Shown: positions 33,772-43,245 of the stretch, one piece after another
Position numbering within the stretch: position 1 is the stretch's first letter
Layout: each line of letters starts with the position of its first letter
DNA from: Paraburkholderia unamae
Lineage (GTDB): Bacteria; Pseudomonadota; Gammaproteobacteria; Burkholderiales; Burkholderiaceae
Assembly (NCBI RefSeq): GCF_003268775.1
Contig: NZ_QLSU01000010.1
Coordinates: 1-64,000 of the forward strand
Reading direction: 5' to 3'
DNA: 64,000 bases
Notes under the pieces: model-generated
What the model saw: the letters and a program-made list of their open reading frames with translations, nothing else
The model's database searches: none
Told to the model about the DNA's origin: nothing
Program-made: the position numbers and the translations under genes

Positions 33772-35502
33772 TCAGAACGTCTCCCAGTCGCCGTTCGATC
33801 CGGCAGCGGCCGGCGCCGCACTCACGCCCGCCGCTGCCGTCGCGGCGGCCGGGCGAGCGGTCGGGGCAGCGGCGCGCGCCGGCCGCGCCTTCGCAGGAGC
33901 GCTGGCCGCAACGGGCCGCGCCGCAGCCCGCGCCGGCGGCTTGGGCGCCGCCGCACCTGCCCCCTCGTCGAGGCTGAACACCGCCACGGCTTCGCGCAGC
34001 CGCCCCGCCTGGTCTTCGAGCGACTGCGCCGCGGCGGCCGCCTGTTCGACGAGCGCCGCGTTCTGCTGGGTCACCTCGTCCATCTGCGTGACGGCGCGCG
34101 CGACCTGCTCGATACCGCCCGACTGCTCCTGCGACGCCGCCGCGATCTCGCCCATGATGTCGGTCACGCGCCGCACCGCGCCGATGATCTCGGTCATCGT
34201 GCGGCCCGCCTCGTCGACGAGCGCCGAGCCCGCCTGCACCCGCTCGACCGAGGTGTCGATGAGCCCCTTGATTTCCTTGGCCGCCGCCGACGAGCGCTGC
34301 GCGAGGCTGCGCACCTCGCCCGCCACCACGGCGAAACCGCGCCCTTCCTCGCCCGCGCGCGCCGCCTCGACGGCCGCGTTCAGGGCCAGGATATTGGTCT
34401 GGAACGCGATGCCTTCGATGATGCTGATGATCTCCGCGATCTTCGCCGAGCTTTCGTTGATGTCGCCCATCGTGCCGACCACCTGGTTGACGACGGCGTT
34501 GCCCTTGTTGGCGATTTCCGAGGCGTTGGCGGCAAGCGCGCTCGCCTGGCGCGCGTTGTCGGCGTTCTGCTTCACGGTGCCCGTGAGCTGCTCCATGCTG
34601 GAGGCGGTCTGCTGGAGCGCCGTGGCCTGCTCCTCGGTGCGCGACGACAGGTCGATATTGCCCGCCGCGATCTCGCGCGTGGCTGTCGCGATCGAGTCCG
34701 TGCCCGTGCGCACCGAGCGCACGGTTTCGGTCAGGCTGCGCTGCATCTGCGCGACGCCGCCGAGCAGTTCGCCCATCTCGTCGTTGCGACGCACGACCAC
34801 GGGCCGGCGCAGGTCGCCCGCGGCGATGGCCTGGAAGGCGCCGAGCGCTTCGCCAAGCGGCTGGGCGATGGCGCGGCGCAGCGAGAAGAACAAATAGGCG
34901 GCCGCGCCGATGCCCACCAGCAGTGCGGCGATGCACACCATGCGCAGTTCCGAGAAAGCAGCCTGGGCGTTGTCGAAGCCTTGTTGCGCCTGCGTCATCT
35001 GGTACTTGTCGAGCACGGCGTCAGCCTTGGAGAGCCCGTCGTAGGCTTCCTTGAGCGCCTTGGCGCCCGCCACGACCTTGACCTGGTCGCCCGACTGGAC
35101 GGTGCTCACGAACTGGTCTGCGATCTGGTGCAGGGCGTCGCGCCGGGCCGCCACGTCCTGGGCGAGGCGGGCTTCGTCCTCATCGCGCGGCAGCGCCATG
35201 TACTTCTTCCAGAAGTCGTCCGACACGCCACGCAGCATGCGCGCGCGTTCGATCGTCGCAGCGGCGTCCGGCGTGCCGAGCTCGAATGCGGCGCGGTCGA
35301 GCGCGAGACGCTCGCGTGCGGCATAGATTTCGGCGAGATTCACCGCGTGCGAACTCGGCATCTGGTCCGTGAACGTCTCGCGGTACGCGTCGTTCGAGCG
35401 CGTGAGGCCGAGCAGCCCCACCGCGCTGATGGCGACGATCAACGCCGCCAGAAAGCCCATCGTGATGCCGATGCGCGCCTTGATGCTGATGCCCTTGCCC
35501 AT
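33772..35502 (-). CDS. Methyl-accepting chemotaxis protein
   Basis: A 576-residue transmembrane chemoreceptor. Helix 1 is about residues 12-34, followed by a periplasmic four-helix-type ligand domain of about 155 residues, then helix 2 at about 190-212 (MVCIAALLVGIGAAAYLFF). A HAMP domain follows (LRRAIAQPLGEAL). The signalling tip has the invariant hairpin EGIAFQTNILALNAAVEAARAG, which in the family contacts CheA and CheW. After an Ala/Pro-rich linker the protein ends in DWETF, the pentapeptide that docks CheR and CheB. The ligand is unknown. The ribose operon lies upstream, so a sugar sensor is conceivable, but nothing in the sequence proves it. Confidence 0.95.
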   Translation of the reverse strand: MGKGISIKARIGITMGFLAALIVAISAVGLLGLTRSNDAYRETFTDQMPSSHAVNLAEIYAARERLALDRAAFELGTPDAAATIERARMLRGVSDDFWKKYMALPRDEDEARLAQDVAARRDALHQIADQFVSTVQSGDQVKVVAGAKALKEAYDGLSKADAVLDKYQMTQAQQGFDNAQAAFSELRMVCIAALLVGIGAAAYLFFSLRRAIAQPLGEALGAFQAIAAGDLRRPVVVRRNDEMGELLGGVAQMQRSLTETVRSVRTGTDSIATATREIAAGNIDLSSRTEEQATALQQTASSMEQLTGTVKQNADNARQASALAANASEIANKGNAVVNQVVGTMGDINESSAKIAEIISIIEGIAFQTNILALNAAVEAARAGEEGRGFAVVAGEVRSLAQRSSAAAKEIKGLIDTSVERVQAGSALVDEAGRTMTEIIGAVRRVTDIMGEIAAASQEQSGGIEQVARAVTQMDEVTQQNAALVEQAAAAAQSLEDQAGRLREAVAVFSLDEGAGAAAPKPPARAAARPVAASAPAKARPARAAAPTARPAAATAAAGVSAAPAAAGSNGDWETF

Positions 35503-35706
35503 GACTCCCCCAATAGATTTGTCGTGTGCTCGGGCGCTGGCGCCCGAAGGTGAGACGTCTCCTCAAGGCAAGTTAACGGCAGGGGCTTTCGTGGTCTTGA
35601 AATATGTATATGGTATGAAGGATGGACGGCTTGCGCGCGGTCAATATTGCAAATGGCCGACAGCGAGGTGGGCCATTGCTGCGGCTTTCGCGGTAACTTT
35701 TGCCGC

Positions 35707-36648
35707 TCAGCGGGGCACTTCGGCGAGCGTCGGAATCGACGGCTGGGCACCCGCGCGCGTGACGGAGATCGACGCCGCGCGCAGCGCGAAAGCGATTGCC
35801 TCCAGCGCGGGTTCGCCGGCGGCCAGCCGCGCCGCCAGGCCACCGATGAACGTATCGCCGGCCGCCGTGGTGTCCACGGCGCTCACGCGCGGCGCGGGCA
35901 AATGCGCGGGCGCGTCGCCGTCGAGCAGCGCGCACACCCCCTGCGCCCCGAGCGTCACCAGCACGTTGCGCGCCCCCGCCTCGCGCAAAGCCAGCGCGGC
36001 GCGCGCCGCGTCTTGCGGTGTGCTCGCGGGCAGCCCGGTGAGCGCCGCCGCCTCCAGTTCGTTCGGCACGAGATAGTCGACGAGCGCCAGCCACTGGGCG
36101 GGCAACGGCCCGGTGGCCGGCGCCGGATTGAGGATGGTGATCTTGCCCAGGCGCCGCGCGGCGGCGAGCGCGGCCGCCACGGCGTCGGTGGGCGTTTCTA
36201 GCTGGCAAACCACGACATCGGCTTGTGCGAGCACCGCCTCATGGCGCGCGAGCGTGTCGGGCGTGACCTCGCCGTTGCTGCCCGCCACGATGACGATGGC
36301 GTTCTGGCTCGCGTCATCCACCACGATGAGCGCCACGCCCGTTGGCGCGTGCGGCGCCGTTTCCAGCGCGCCGCAATCGATGCCCTCGGCCAAAAGCCCC
36401 GCGCGCAGGATTTCGCCGTTCGCGTCGGCGCCCACGCAGCCGATCATCGCCACCTGCGCGCCCAGACGTGCCGCCGCCACCGCCTGGTTGCCGCCCTTGC
36501 CGCCCGCCACCTGGGCGAACGCGCTGCCCGCGAGCGTCTCGCCGGGGTTCGGCAAACGCGGCGCGCGCGCGACGAGATCCATGTTCAGGCTGCCGACCAC
36601 AGCGACCCTGGCGTGGGCGCCGGCCGGCTTTGCTGCATCAGTCGTCAC
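35707..36648 (-). CDS. rbsK: Ribokinase
   Basis: A 313-residue PfkB-family kinase that makes ribose 5-phosphate from ribose. The N-terminal signature is VVGSLNMDLVARAPRLPNPGE and the GG motif is AGGKGGNQAVAAA, both typical of ribokinases. The catalytic base and anion hole lie in DTTAAGDTFIGG. A GTG start at 36648 follows AAGGAGCC. Longer in-frame starts would run into the regulator gene and are rejected. It is the last gene of the minus-strand order rbsB-A-C-R-K, starting 53 bases after the rbsR stop. Confidence 0.95.
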   Translation of the reverse strand: MTTDAAKPAGAHARVAVVGSLNMDLVARAPRLPNPGETLAGSAFAQVAGGKGGNQAVAAARLGAQVAMIGCVGADANGEILRAGLLAEGIDCGALETAPHAPTGVALIVVDDASQNAIVIVAGSNGEVTPDTLARHEAVLAQADVVVCQLETPTDAVAAALAAARRLGKITILNPAPATGPLPAQWLALVDYLVPNELEAAALTGLPASTPQDAARAALALREAGARNVLVTLGAQGVCALLDGDAPAHLPAPRVSAVDTTAAGDTFIGGLAARLAAGEPALEAIAFALRAASISVTRAGAQPSIPTLAEVPR

Positions 36649-36701
36649 AATGGCTCCTTGAGATCCTCGACACCCTTGCGGTAGCCCGGCCCGCTCCCGG
36701 C

Positions 36702-37739
36702 TCAGGCCGCGAGCGGCGCGAAATCTTCCGAGCCCACCCACGGTCCCGTCGATTCGCGCGCGAACAGCGTGGGCGGCATCACCCGGCGGCGCACGGTGAC
36801 CCCTCCGGCGCGCGCGTTCGCAATGCGCTCGATCAGCGTGAGTGCGGCCATTTCGCCGAGCGCACGCGCGGGCTGGCCGACCGTCGAAAGCGCGGGCCAG
36901 GTGAAGTTGCCAAGCTCGATATCGTCGAAGCCGATAATCGAGCAGTCGCCCGGCACGCGCAAGCCGCGCTCGGCCGCCGCGCGCAACGCACCGATGCCCA
37001 TCATGTCGTTGCCCGCGAAGATCGCGGTGGGCCGCACGGTGTCGAACAACTGCGCCGCCGCCCGGTACCCGCCCGACCCCGAAAAATCGCTTTCGACGAT
37101 CGCACCCGGCGCGATCTCGACGCCGCGCTCGGACATGGCGCGCAGGAAGCCGTGCATGCGCATCGCGCTCACTGCGGTTGCGACCGGCCCCGTGATGCAG
37201 CCAATGCGCGAGTGCCCCAGTTCCAGCAAATGACGCGTGGCAAGCCAGGCGCCGCGCTCGTGGTCGATCTGCACGAGATCGGCGTCGAGCCCCTCGATGT
37301 TGCGGTCGATCACGACGAGCGGCTCGCGCGCGTCGGCGAGCGTCGCGGCCAGCACGGCGTCGTCGCCGGCCGAGGCCACGATCAGCCCGTCGATGCGTTT
37401 TTCCTGCAAGACGCGCAGGTAGTTTCGCTGCTTGACCGGGTCGTCGTCGGAGTTGCAGAAGAACACGCAGTAGCCCTTGCGCGCGCACGCGTCCTCGACG
37501 CCGCGCGCGAGCTCGGCGAAGTACGGGTTGGTGCCGTTCGGCACCAGCAGCCCCACGGTCGCCGTGGCGCGCGCCTTGAGCGAGCGCGCCACCGCCGACG
37601 GCACGTAGTTCAGGTCGCGGATCGCGCGTTCGACCTTGGCCCGCACGTCCGCCGACACCGGACGCGAGTTGTTCACCACATGCGACACCGTCGTGAAAGA
37701 CACCCCCGCCACGGCGGCCACATCCTTGATCGTCGCCAT
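36702..37739 (-). CDS. rbsR: LacI-family ribose operon repressor
   Basis: A 345-residue LacI-type repressor with the helix-turn-helix MATIKDVAAVAGVSFTTVSHV, hinge YVPSAVARSLKARATATVG and a ribose-binding-like sensor (TNPYFAELARGVEDA, AIFAGNDMMGIGAL, IIGFDDIELGNFTWPAL). The RbsR-like start and its place inside the rbs operon support the assignment. Ribose is the likely effector by analogy with E. coli. The ATG follows AGGAGC. Its probable operator is the palindrome at 41978-41989 upstream of rbsB. Confidence 0.94.
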   Translation of the reverse strand: MATIKDVAAVAGVSFTTVSHVVNNSRPVSADVRAKVERAIRDLNYVPSAVARSLKARATATVGLLVPNGTNPYFAELARGVEDACARKGYCVFFCNSDDDPVKQRNYLRVLQEKRIDGLIVASAGDDAVLAATLADAREPLVVIDRNIEGLDADLVQIDHERGAWLATRHLLELGHSRIGCITGPVATAVSAMRMHGFLRAMSERGVEIAPGAIVESDFSGSGGYRAAAQLFDTVRPTAIFAGNDMMGIGALRAAAERGLRVPGDCSIIGFDDIELGNFTWPALSTVGQPARALGEMAALTLIERIANARAGGVTVRRRVMPPTLFARESTGPWVGSEDFAPLAA

Positions 37740-37878
37740 ATTTATGTTGCTCCTGCCTTTTTTCCTGCCTGTTGCTGCCGGCTCTCAGTGCGCCCGTTGT
37801 TGGAATAGTCAGGCGCCGCATTCCCGGTCATTTCCTGCGGCCCGCGTTGCACTGCGGACCGCGCCCTCGTCAAAATTG

Positions 37879-38940
37879 TTATGCGCTGCTACGTCTGCTG
37901 CTTCGCCGGCTGCGGTACGTGTCGAGCACGACCGCAACCACGATCACCGAACCGGTGATGATGCGTTTGGTGGGCTCGTTCGCGCCGATCTGCGCGAGTC
38001 CGGCGGCCAGCACCGAGATGATCAACACGCCGAAGAACGTGCTGATCACCGAACCGCGCCCGCCCATCAGGCTCGTGCCGCCGATCACCACGGCCGCGAT
38101 CACCTGGAGTTCGAGGCCCACGCCTGCGTTCGGATCGGCGGCTTCGAGGCGCGATATCTGAAAGAGCGCCGCGAGCCCCGAAAGCGCGCCCATCAGCGCG
38201 AACACGATCACCTTGTAAGGCCGCGGATCGACGCCCGCGAGGCGCACCGCCTCCTCGTTGGTACCGATACCAACCAGGTAGCGGCCGAATACCGTGCGCG
38301 TGAGCGTGAGCTGCGCGATCACCATCACCGCCACCGCGATCAGGAAGGCCGGCGAAATGCCGAACGCGATCGGGTTGGAGAGGAAATCGAACGCGTCGCC
38401 GATATACGCGGTGCGCGAATTCGTCATCTGGTACGCCAACCCCCGCGCCGCTTCGAGCACGCCGAGCGAGACGATGAACGAAGGGATGCGCCAGCCCACC
38501 GTCACCGCGCCGGTGAGCGTGCCCGTGGCCGCCGCGGCCACGAGGCCGAGCAGCGCGGCCGGCAACGCGCCCCAGCCCCACTTGAGCGACGCCACGCTCA
38601 CCACCGAAGCGCCGAGCGCGAGCACCGAGCCCACCGAAAGATCGATGCCCGCGATGATGAGCACGAATGTCATGCCCACGGCCATCACCACGAGATCGGG
38701 TATCTGGTTCGCAATCGTACTGAACGTATCGTAAGTGAGAAAGTGCGAACTGAGCAGCGAGAACAGCACGATCATCGCCACGAGCGCGAGCGCGAGGCCC
38801 AGATAGTTCGAGAAGCCGAAGCGCGTGCCCACGGGCTTCGCGCTTGCGGGCGACACGGGCGCATGGGTGGGCGAACCGGTTCGTCCACCGCTGTCATCGC
38901 CTTGGGCCACCGGTTGCCCGCGCAACGGGTCGTTCGTCAT
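37879..38940 (-). CDS. rbsC: Ribose ABC transporter permease
   Basis: A 353-residue permease of the CUT2 family. A 40-residue hydrophilic start precedes about 8-10 helices. Typical family parts are DLVVMAVGMTFVLIIAGIDLSVGSV, NEEAVRLAGVDPRPYKVIVF and AAVVIGGTSLMGGRGSVI. Its ATG at 38940 overlaps the rbsA stop (ATGA), so the frame extending to 39114 is not used. The N-terminal extension is Pro/Ser-rich and not conserved. It works with RbsA and RbsB in high-affinity ribose uptake. Confidence 0.94.
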   Translation of the reverse strand: MTNDPLRGQPVAQGDDSGGRTGSPTHAPVSPASAKPVGTRFGFSNYLGLALALVAMIVLFSLLSSHFLTYDTFSTIANQIPDLVVMAVGMTFVLIIAGIDLSVGSVLALGASVVSVASLKWGWGALPAALLGLVAAAATGTLTGAVTVGWRIPSFIVSLGVLEAARGLAYQMTNSRTAYIGDAFDFLSNPIAFGISPAFLIAVAVMVIAQLTLTRTVFGRYLVGIGTNEEAVRLAGVDPRPYKVIVFALMGALSGLAALFQISRLEAADPNAGVGLELQVIAAVVIGGTSLMGGRGSVISTFFGVLIISVLAAGLAQIGANEPTKRIITGSVIVVAVVLDTYRSRRSSRRSSA

Positions 38941-40676
38941 GAAGCGCTCCCTCGTGGGTCGTCGTTTGCTTGCTGCTTCGCTCGCGCTGCCGCGCCTGGC
39001 GGGACACCGGCGGGGACGCCTGCCGCGTCGGGCAGATCGGCCGCGTCGCAGACGAGCGCGTCCTCGGCGCGCAGGCCCGCGAACGCGGCGGCGAGCAGCT
39101 TGTCCTGGCTCCACTCGTCACGCGCGTACACCGCCGTCATCTTCCCGGCCGACATCACGCCGATGCGGTCGCAAATCAGCATCAGCTCGCGCAGGTCGCT
39201 CGACACCACCACGAGCGCACGGCCTTCGCGCGCGAGCGCGCCCATCAGCGCGTAGATGTCGAACTTCGCCCCGACGTCGATGCCGCGCGTCGGCTCGTCG
39301 AACAGCACCACGCGCAACGGCTGCGTGAGGTCGCGCGCGAGCCAGCGGCCAATCACGACCTTTTGCTGGTTGCCGCCCGAAAGCTCGCCCACCGGCTGGG
39401 CGGGCCCGGCCGTGCGGATACGCAGCGCGTCGATCTGCGTACGCGCCAGCGTGTTCTCGCGCGCCGCGTCGACCACGCCGTAACGCGACACCGCGCCCAC
39501 GTTGCCGAGCGTCACGTTCGCGGCAAGCGGTTGCGGCAGCAACAGCCCCTCGCCCTTGCGATCCTCGGTGATGAGCGCAATGCCGAGGCGCACCGCGTCG
39601 GCGGGCGAGCCGATCTGCACCGGCTCGGGCGCCGCGCCCGGCGTGCTCGCCAGCGCCACGACGCCGCGCTCCATGCGGTCCGCGCCGTAGATGAGCCGCA
39701 TCAGCTCGGTTCTGCCCGCGCCGATCAGCCCGGAGATGCCGAAAATCTCGCCCGCGCGCACGTCGAACGACACGTCGCGCACGGCCTTCGCGCGCGTGAG
39801 CCCCTCGACCCTCAGGAGCGGCGCGCCGATGCGCCGCTGACCCAGGTCGATGCGCTCGCCAAGCTCGCGCCCGACCATCAGCGCGACGATGCGCTCGGGC
39901 GTGAGGTTGGCCATGTCGTCCACGCGCACGAGCTTGCCGTCGCGCAGCACCGCGACGCGCTGCGCGATGCGCTCGAGCTCCTCGAGCCGGTGCGAGATGT
40001 AGACGAGCGCGACGCCCCGCGCCTTGAGCCGCGCGATCTGCTCGAACAGCAGCTCGACCTCGCGGCCCGTGAGCATGGCCGTGGGCTCGTCGAGGATCAG
40101 CACGCGCATGTCGCCCGGACCGTCGCCGCCATCGCTGGCATTGTCACCATCGCCACCACCGCCGATCAGGTTGCGCGCGATCTCCACGAGCTGCTGATGG
40201 CCGATGCCCAGCTCGCCCACCGGCGTGTCCGGATCGATTGCCTCCAGGCCGACCTGCGCCATCGCCGCGCGTGCGTTGGCGCGCAGCCGCTTGCGATCGA
40301 TCCAGCCGAAGCGCAGCGGCCCCGACTGCGGCAGCCGGTCCAGAAAAAGATTCTCGGCGACGGTGAGCGTGGGCAGCAGGTTCAGCTCCTGCATGACCAT
40401 GCGCACGCCGAGCGCCTCGGCCTCGCGGCGGCTCGCCGGCGCGTAGGGCCGCCCCATCAGTTGCATGCTGCCCGCGCTCGGCGCGGTGAGGCCGCTCACG
40501 ATCTTCGAGAGCGTGCTCTTGCCCGCGCCGTTTTCTCCCGTGAGCGCAAGCACTTCGCCGGCGTGCAGCGCTAGGCTGACGTCGGCGAGCACCGGCTGCT
40601 CGTAGGTCTTGCCCACGCCCGAGACCGCAAGCACGGCAGGCGCAGTTGACGCTACGTCGGGAGCAATTGCATCCAT
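38937..40676 (-). CDS. rbsA: Ribose ABC transporter ATP-binding protein, double ABC cassette
   Basis: A 579-residue protein with two fused ATPase cassettes. Cassette 1 has Walker A GENGAGKST and Walker B VLILDEPTAML. Cassette 2 has the degenerate Walker A ISGLIGAGRTEL normal for this family, signature LSGGNQQKVVIGRWL and Walker B VVLFDEPTRGIDVGAK. An Asp/Gly-rich insert (GGGGDGDNASDGGDGPGD) sits between the signature helix and Walker B of cassette 1, where E. coli RbsA has almost none. The ATG at 40676 follows AGGATCGTG. The tail of about 30 residues after VYARDEW is Ala/Pro-rich. Confidence 0.94.
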   Translation of the reverse strand: MDAIAPDVASTAPAVLAVSGVGKTYEQPVLADVSLALHAGEVLALTGENGAGKSTLSKIVSGLTAPSAGSMQLMGRPYAPASRREAEALGVRMVMQELNLLPTLTVAENLFLDRLPQSGPLRFGWIDRKRLRANARAAMAQVGLEAIDPDTPVGELGIGHQQLVEIARNLIGGGGDGDNASDGGDGPGDMRVLILDEPTAMLTGREVELLFEQIARLKARGVALVYISHRLEELERIAQRVAVLRDGKLVRVDDMANLTPERIVALMVGRELGERIDLGQRRIGAPLLRVEGLTRAKAVRDVSFDVRAGEIFGISGLIGAGRTELMRLIYGADRMERGVVALASTPGAAPEPVQIGSPADAVRLGIALITEDRKGEGLLLPQPLAANVTLGNVGAVSRYGVVDAARENTLARTQIDALRIRTAGPAQPVGELSGGNQQKVVIGRWLARDLTQPLRVVLFDEPTRGIDVGAKFDIYALMGALAREGRALVVVSSDLRELMLICDRIGVMSAGKMTAVYARDEWSQDKLLAAAFAGLRAEDALVCDAADLPDAAGVPAGVPPGAAARAKQQANDDPRGSAS

Positions 40677-40752
40677 CACGATCCTGTAGTCGCGAGCCGC
40701 GCCGCCGGGGATGAACCGGTCCACGCGCCGCCCGGATACCGCGGGTCCGCGC

Positions 40753-40783
40753 CGCCGCCGCACGCTCCGGTAGAGCGGCGGCG
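40753..40783 (-). other. Hairpin in the rbsB-rbsA intergenic gap
   Basis: CGCCGCCGC and GCGGCGGCG pair around a 13-base loop that can itself fold. The 285-base gap between binding-protein and ATPase genes is long for this operon. Such hairpins often protect the abundant binding-protein message. Function is inferred; no T-run follows. Confidence 0.4.
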
Positions 40784-40961
40784 AACGGCGCACCGCGCAG
40801 CGTTTTGCCGCGCAGCGCGGACGGCCACCCATGCGGCCATCCCGGTACAAATAACGGCTGCGCGGTGGGATTCTTGAGCGTTTATTGATTTGCGCGCACA
40901 AATACCGCCGCGGCGCGCGCGTCTCGCCAACCGTGGCTCAGGCGCCCCGCGCGCGCCGTAC

Positions 40962-41924
40962 TCACTTCGTGACGAGCACCACCGGCGTTTCGACGATGCC
41001 CGACAGCTCCGACTGTTTCTTGTGCTCCTTGAGCGCCTTCAAGGCCGTGTCGATGCCGAACACGGCCTGCTTGGCCGCGAACTGGTCGGCGGTCGCGAGC
41101 ACGCGGCCGTCCTTGAGCATCGGCTTGATGGCGTCGATGTTGTCGTAGCCGACCACGTACACCTTGCCCTGCTTGCCCGCCGCGCGCACGGCCGACACGG
41201 CGCCGATCGCCATGTTGTCGTTGCCGCACAGGAGCGCCTTGAGGTCCGGATATTCGTTGAGCATGGCCGACGCCACGGCGTTGCCCTTGTCGATCTCCCA
41301 CTCGCCCGACTGCGTCGAGACGATCTTCGCGCCCACGGCCTGCATCGCGTCCTTGAAGCCCGCAGTGCGCTGCTGCGCGTTGGTCGTGGTGGAGACGCCC
41401 TCGACAATGCCCACCTGGTCGCCCGACTTCAGCCGCTTGGCGAGGTAGTCGCCCACGAGCCGCGCGCCCTTGCGGTTGTCCGGGCCGACGAACGGCACGT
41501 TCAGGTCCTTGGACTTGAGCACGTCGGCATCGAGCTTGTTGTCGATGTTCACGACGATGATGCCCGCGTCCACGGCTTTCTTTACCACGGGCACGAGCGC
41601 CTTCGAGTCGGCGGGCGCGAGCACGATGGCGTCGACCTTCGAGACGATCATCTGCTCGACGATCTGGATCTGCGCGGCGGTGTCGGTCTCGTTCTTGATG
41701 CCGTTGGTGATGAGATCGAACTGGGAGGCGTTGTGCTTCTGGTAGTCCTTCGCGCCGGTCTCCATGGTGAGGAAGAACTCGTTGGCGAGCGACTTCATGA
41801 CGAGCGCGACTTTCGGCTTGCCGCCCGTCTGGGCACGGGCGGCAAGCGGCAAGGCGCCGGTCACGGCGGTCGTGGCGAGCGCGCTGGCGGCAAGGACGAT
41901 GCGGCGGCGAATGCGGGAGTTCAT
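40962..41924 (-). CDS. rbsB: Ribose ABC transporter substrate-binding protein
   Basis: A 320-residue periplasmic binding protein. The signal peptide is about residues 1-31 (ALATTAVTGALPLAARA). The mature start KPKVALVMKSLANEFFLTM and the sugar-contact regions IDNKLDADVL, GNDNMAIGAVSA and GYDNIDAIKPM are those of the ribose-type periplasmic-binding family. It is the first and probably best expressed gene of the rbs operon. The start follows GGAGACACC weakly; the longer frame to 42158 has no ribosome site and no signal peptide. A related sugar such as xylitol or allose cannot be fully excluded, but the rbsK and rbsR neighbours favour ribose. Confidence 0.93.
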   Translation of the reverse strand: MNSRIRRRIVLAASALATTAVTGALPLAARAQTGGKPKVALVMKSLANEFFLTMETGAKDYQKHNASQFDLITNGIKNETDTAAQIQIVEQMIVSKVDAIVLAPADSKALVPVVKKAVDAGIIVVNIDNKLDADVLKSKDLNVPFVGPDNRKGARLVGDYLAKRLKSGDQVGIVEGVSTTTNAQQRTAGFKDAMQAVGAKIVSTQSGEWEIDKGNAVASAMLNEYPDLKALLCGNDNMAIGAVSAVRAAGKQGKVYVVGYDNIDAIKPMLKDGRVLATADQFAAKQAVFGIDTALKALKEHKKQSELSGIVETPVVLVTK

Positions 41925-41977
41925 CTTCGGTGTCTCCGGTTTGTCGGGCCCGGCCGGGCCACACTTTCTGGTTATGC

Positions 41978-41989
41978 GCAAACGTTTGC
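41978..41989. promoter_or_regulatory. RbsR-type operator upstream of rbsB
   Basis: GCAAACGTTTGC is a perfect 12-bp palindrome with the CG centre of LacI-family sites, 54 bases upstream of the rbsB start. It resembles the E. coli RbsR site core GAAACGTTTC. RbsR is encoded in the same operon. Confidence 0.82.
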
Positions 41990-42075
41990 TGGCGGCCCAT
42001 TCTCGGCGCTGGCGCTTCGCGGTGTCAATGCCGGCCATGCGGCATTGCAACAACGCGAACGGCGCCAGCTTCCGT

Positions 42076-43053
42076 TCAGAGCCAGTTGATACGGCGAAAC
42101 AGGAAAAACAGGAAAAGGTCGAGCACGAGCATGGCGCCCAGACAGACCTGGTAGCCATACCTGAAATGTAGCTCGGGTATGTGCTCGAAGTTCATACCGT
42201 AGATACCCGCAATCATCGTCGGCACGGCGAACAGCGCCGCGAACGAGCCGAGCCGCTTGGTCACCTCGTTCTCGGCGAGCGAGATCATGCCGAGGTTGAC
42301 CTGGATGGCCGTGACGATCATTTCGCGGCGTGCGTCGATCATGTTGGACACGCGGATCAAGTGATCGTACACGTCGCGGTAATAAGCCTGCATGCCGGTG
42401 CAGATCTGCGGGATGCGCCCGCCCACGAGCTTGCCGACGGCGTCCACGAGCGGCGTGACGTGGTGAGCGAGGATCACGAGGCGGCGCTTGAGCGAATAGA
42501 GATCCTCGATGATCGCGCGCGAGCCCGCCAGGTCGTGTTTCTCGAAGATCCGGTCCTCCAGCTCCTCGATCTCGCCCGACAGCGTTTCGAGCACCGGCGC
42601 GTAGCGATCGACCACGCTGTCCATGAGCGCGTAGAGCACGAAACCGGAGCCTTCGCGCAGCAGGTCGGGCTCGCGCTCGCAGCGCGCGCGCACGTCGCTG
42701 AAACCCTGCTGGGCGCGGTGGCGCACCGAGAGCACGAAATTGGGGCCGGCGAACACGTTCACCTGGCCCGTGATGATTTCGCCGTCGTCGTCGAGTTCGA
42801 GCGTGTGGAGCACACAAAAGAGCGTCTCGCCGTATTCCTCGATCTTCGGCCGCTGGTTGCCGTTCATGACGTCTTCGATCGCGAGCGCGTGCAGGCCGAA
42901 CTCTTCTTTCATCGCCGCCATTTCGCCGGCGTCGGGGTCCTTGAGGGCGACCCACACGAAGCACTCGGGCCTCGCCAGATAGTCGCTGATGGCCTCGACG
43001 GTAATGTCGGCCAGTTTCTTGCCGCTTTGATACGCGACGCAATTGATGAGCAT
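42076..43053 (-). CDS. corA: CorA-family magnesium/cobalt transporter
   Basis: A 325-residue CorA channel. The cytosolic alpha/beta N-terminal domain (ECFVWVALKDPDAGEM) leads to long helices and two membrane segments at the end. The selectivity signature GMN is present in AGIYGMNFEHIPEL, with the typical MPEL-like variant HIPEL after it, and the protein ends with a basic tail (FFLFRRINWL). The start at 43053 is followed by the usual CorA opening; the longer frame to 43233 is not conserved. The gene stands alone, with rbsB 152 bases away on the same strand. Confidence 0.95.
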   Translation of the reverse strand: MLINCVAYQSGKKLADITVEAISDYLARPECFVWVALKDPDAGEMAAMKEEFGLHALAIEDVMNGNQRPKIEEYGETLFCVLHTLELDDDGEIITGQVNVFAGPNFVLSVRHRAQQGFSDVRARCEREPDLLREGSGFVLYALMDSVVDRYAPVLETLSGEIEELEDRIFEKHDLAGSRAIIEDLYSLKRRLVILAHHVTPLVDAVGKLVGGRIPQICTGMQAYYRDVYDHLIRVSNMIDARREMIVTAIQVNLGMISLAENEVTKRLGSFAALFAVPTMIAGIYGMNFEHIPELHFRYGYQVCLGAMLVLDLFLFFLFRRINWL

Positions 43054-43245
43054 GTTCCTTTTCTTCCCGGCGGCGGGTCGCGCCCGCGCCGCTTCGAGTT
43101 GCACCGGTTGCCAAGTGTACGGGGTTCCACGCACCGGCGTCGCGCCGGCCGGGCTCCCGCGCCGCTGGCAGGCGCACGGGCCATGCCCCTTCCGCCCCTT
43201 TTGCCCCTGCCGCGCCCCGCGCCCTCGGTGCACGCAAGGAGTGCG

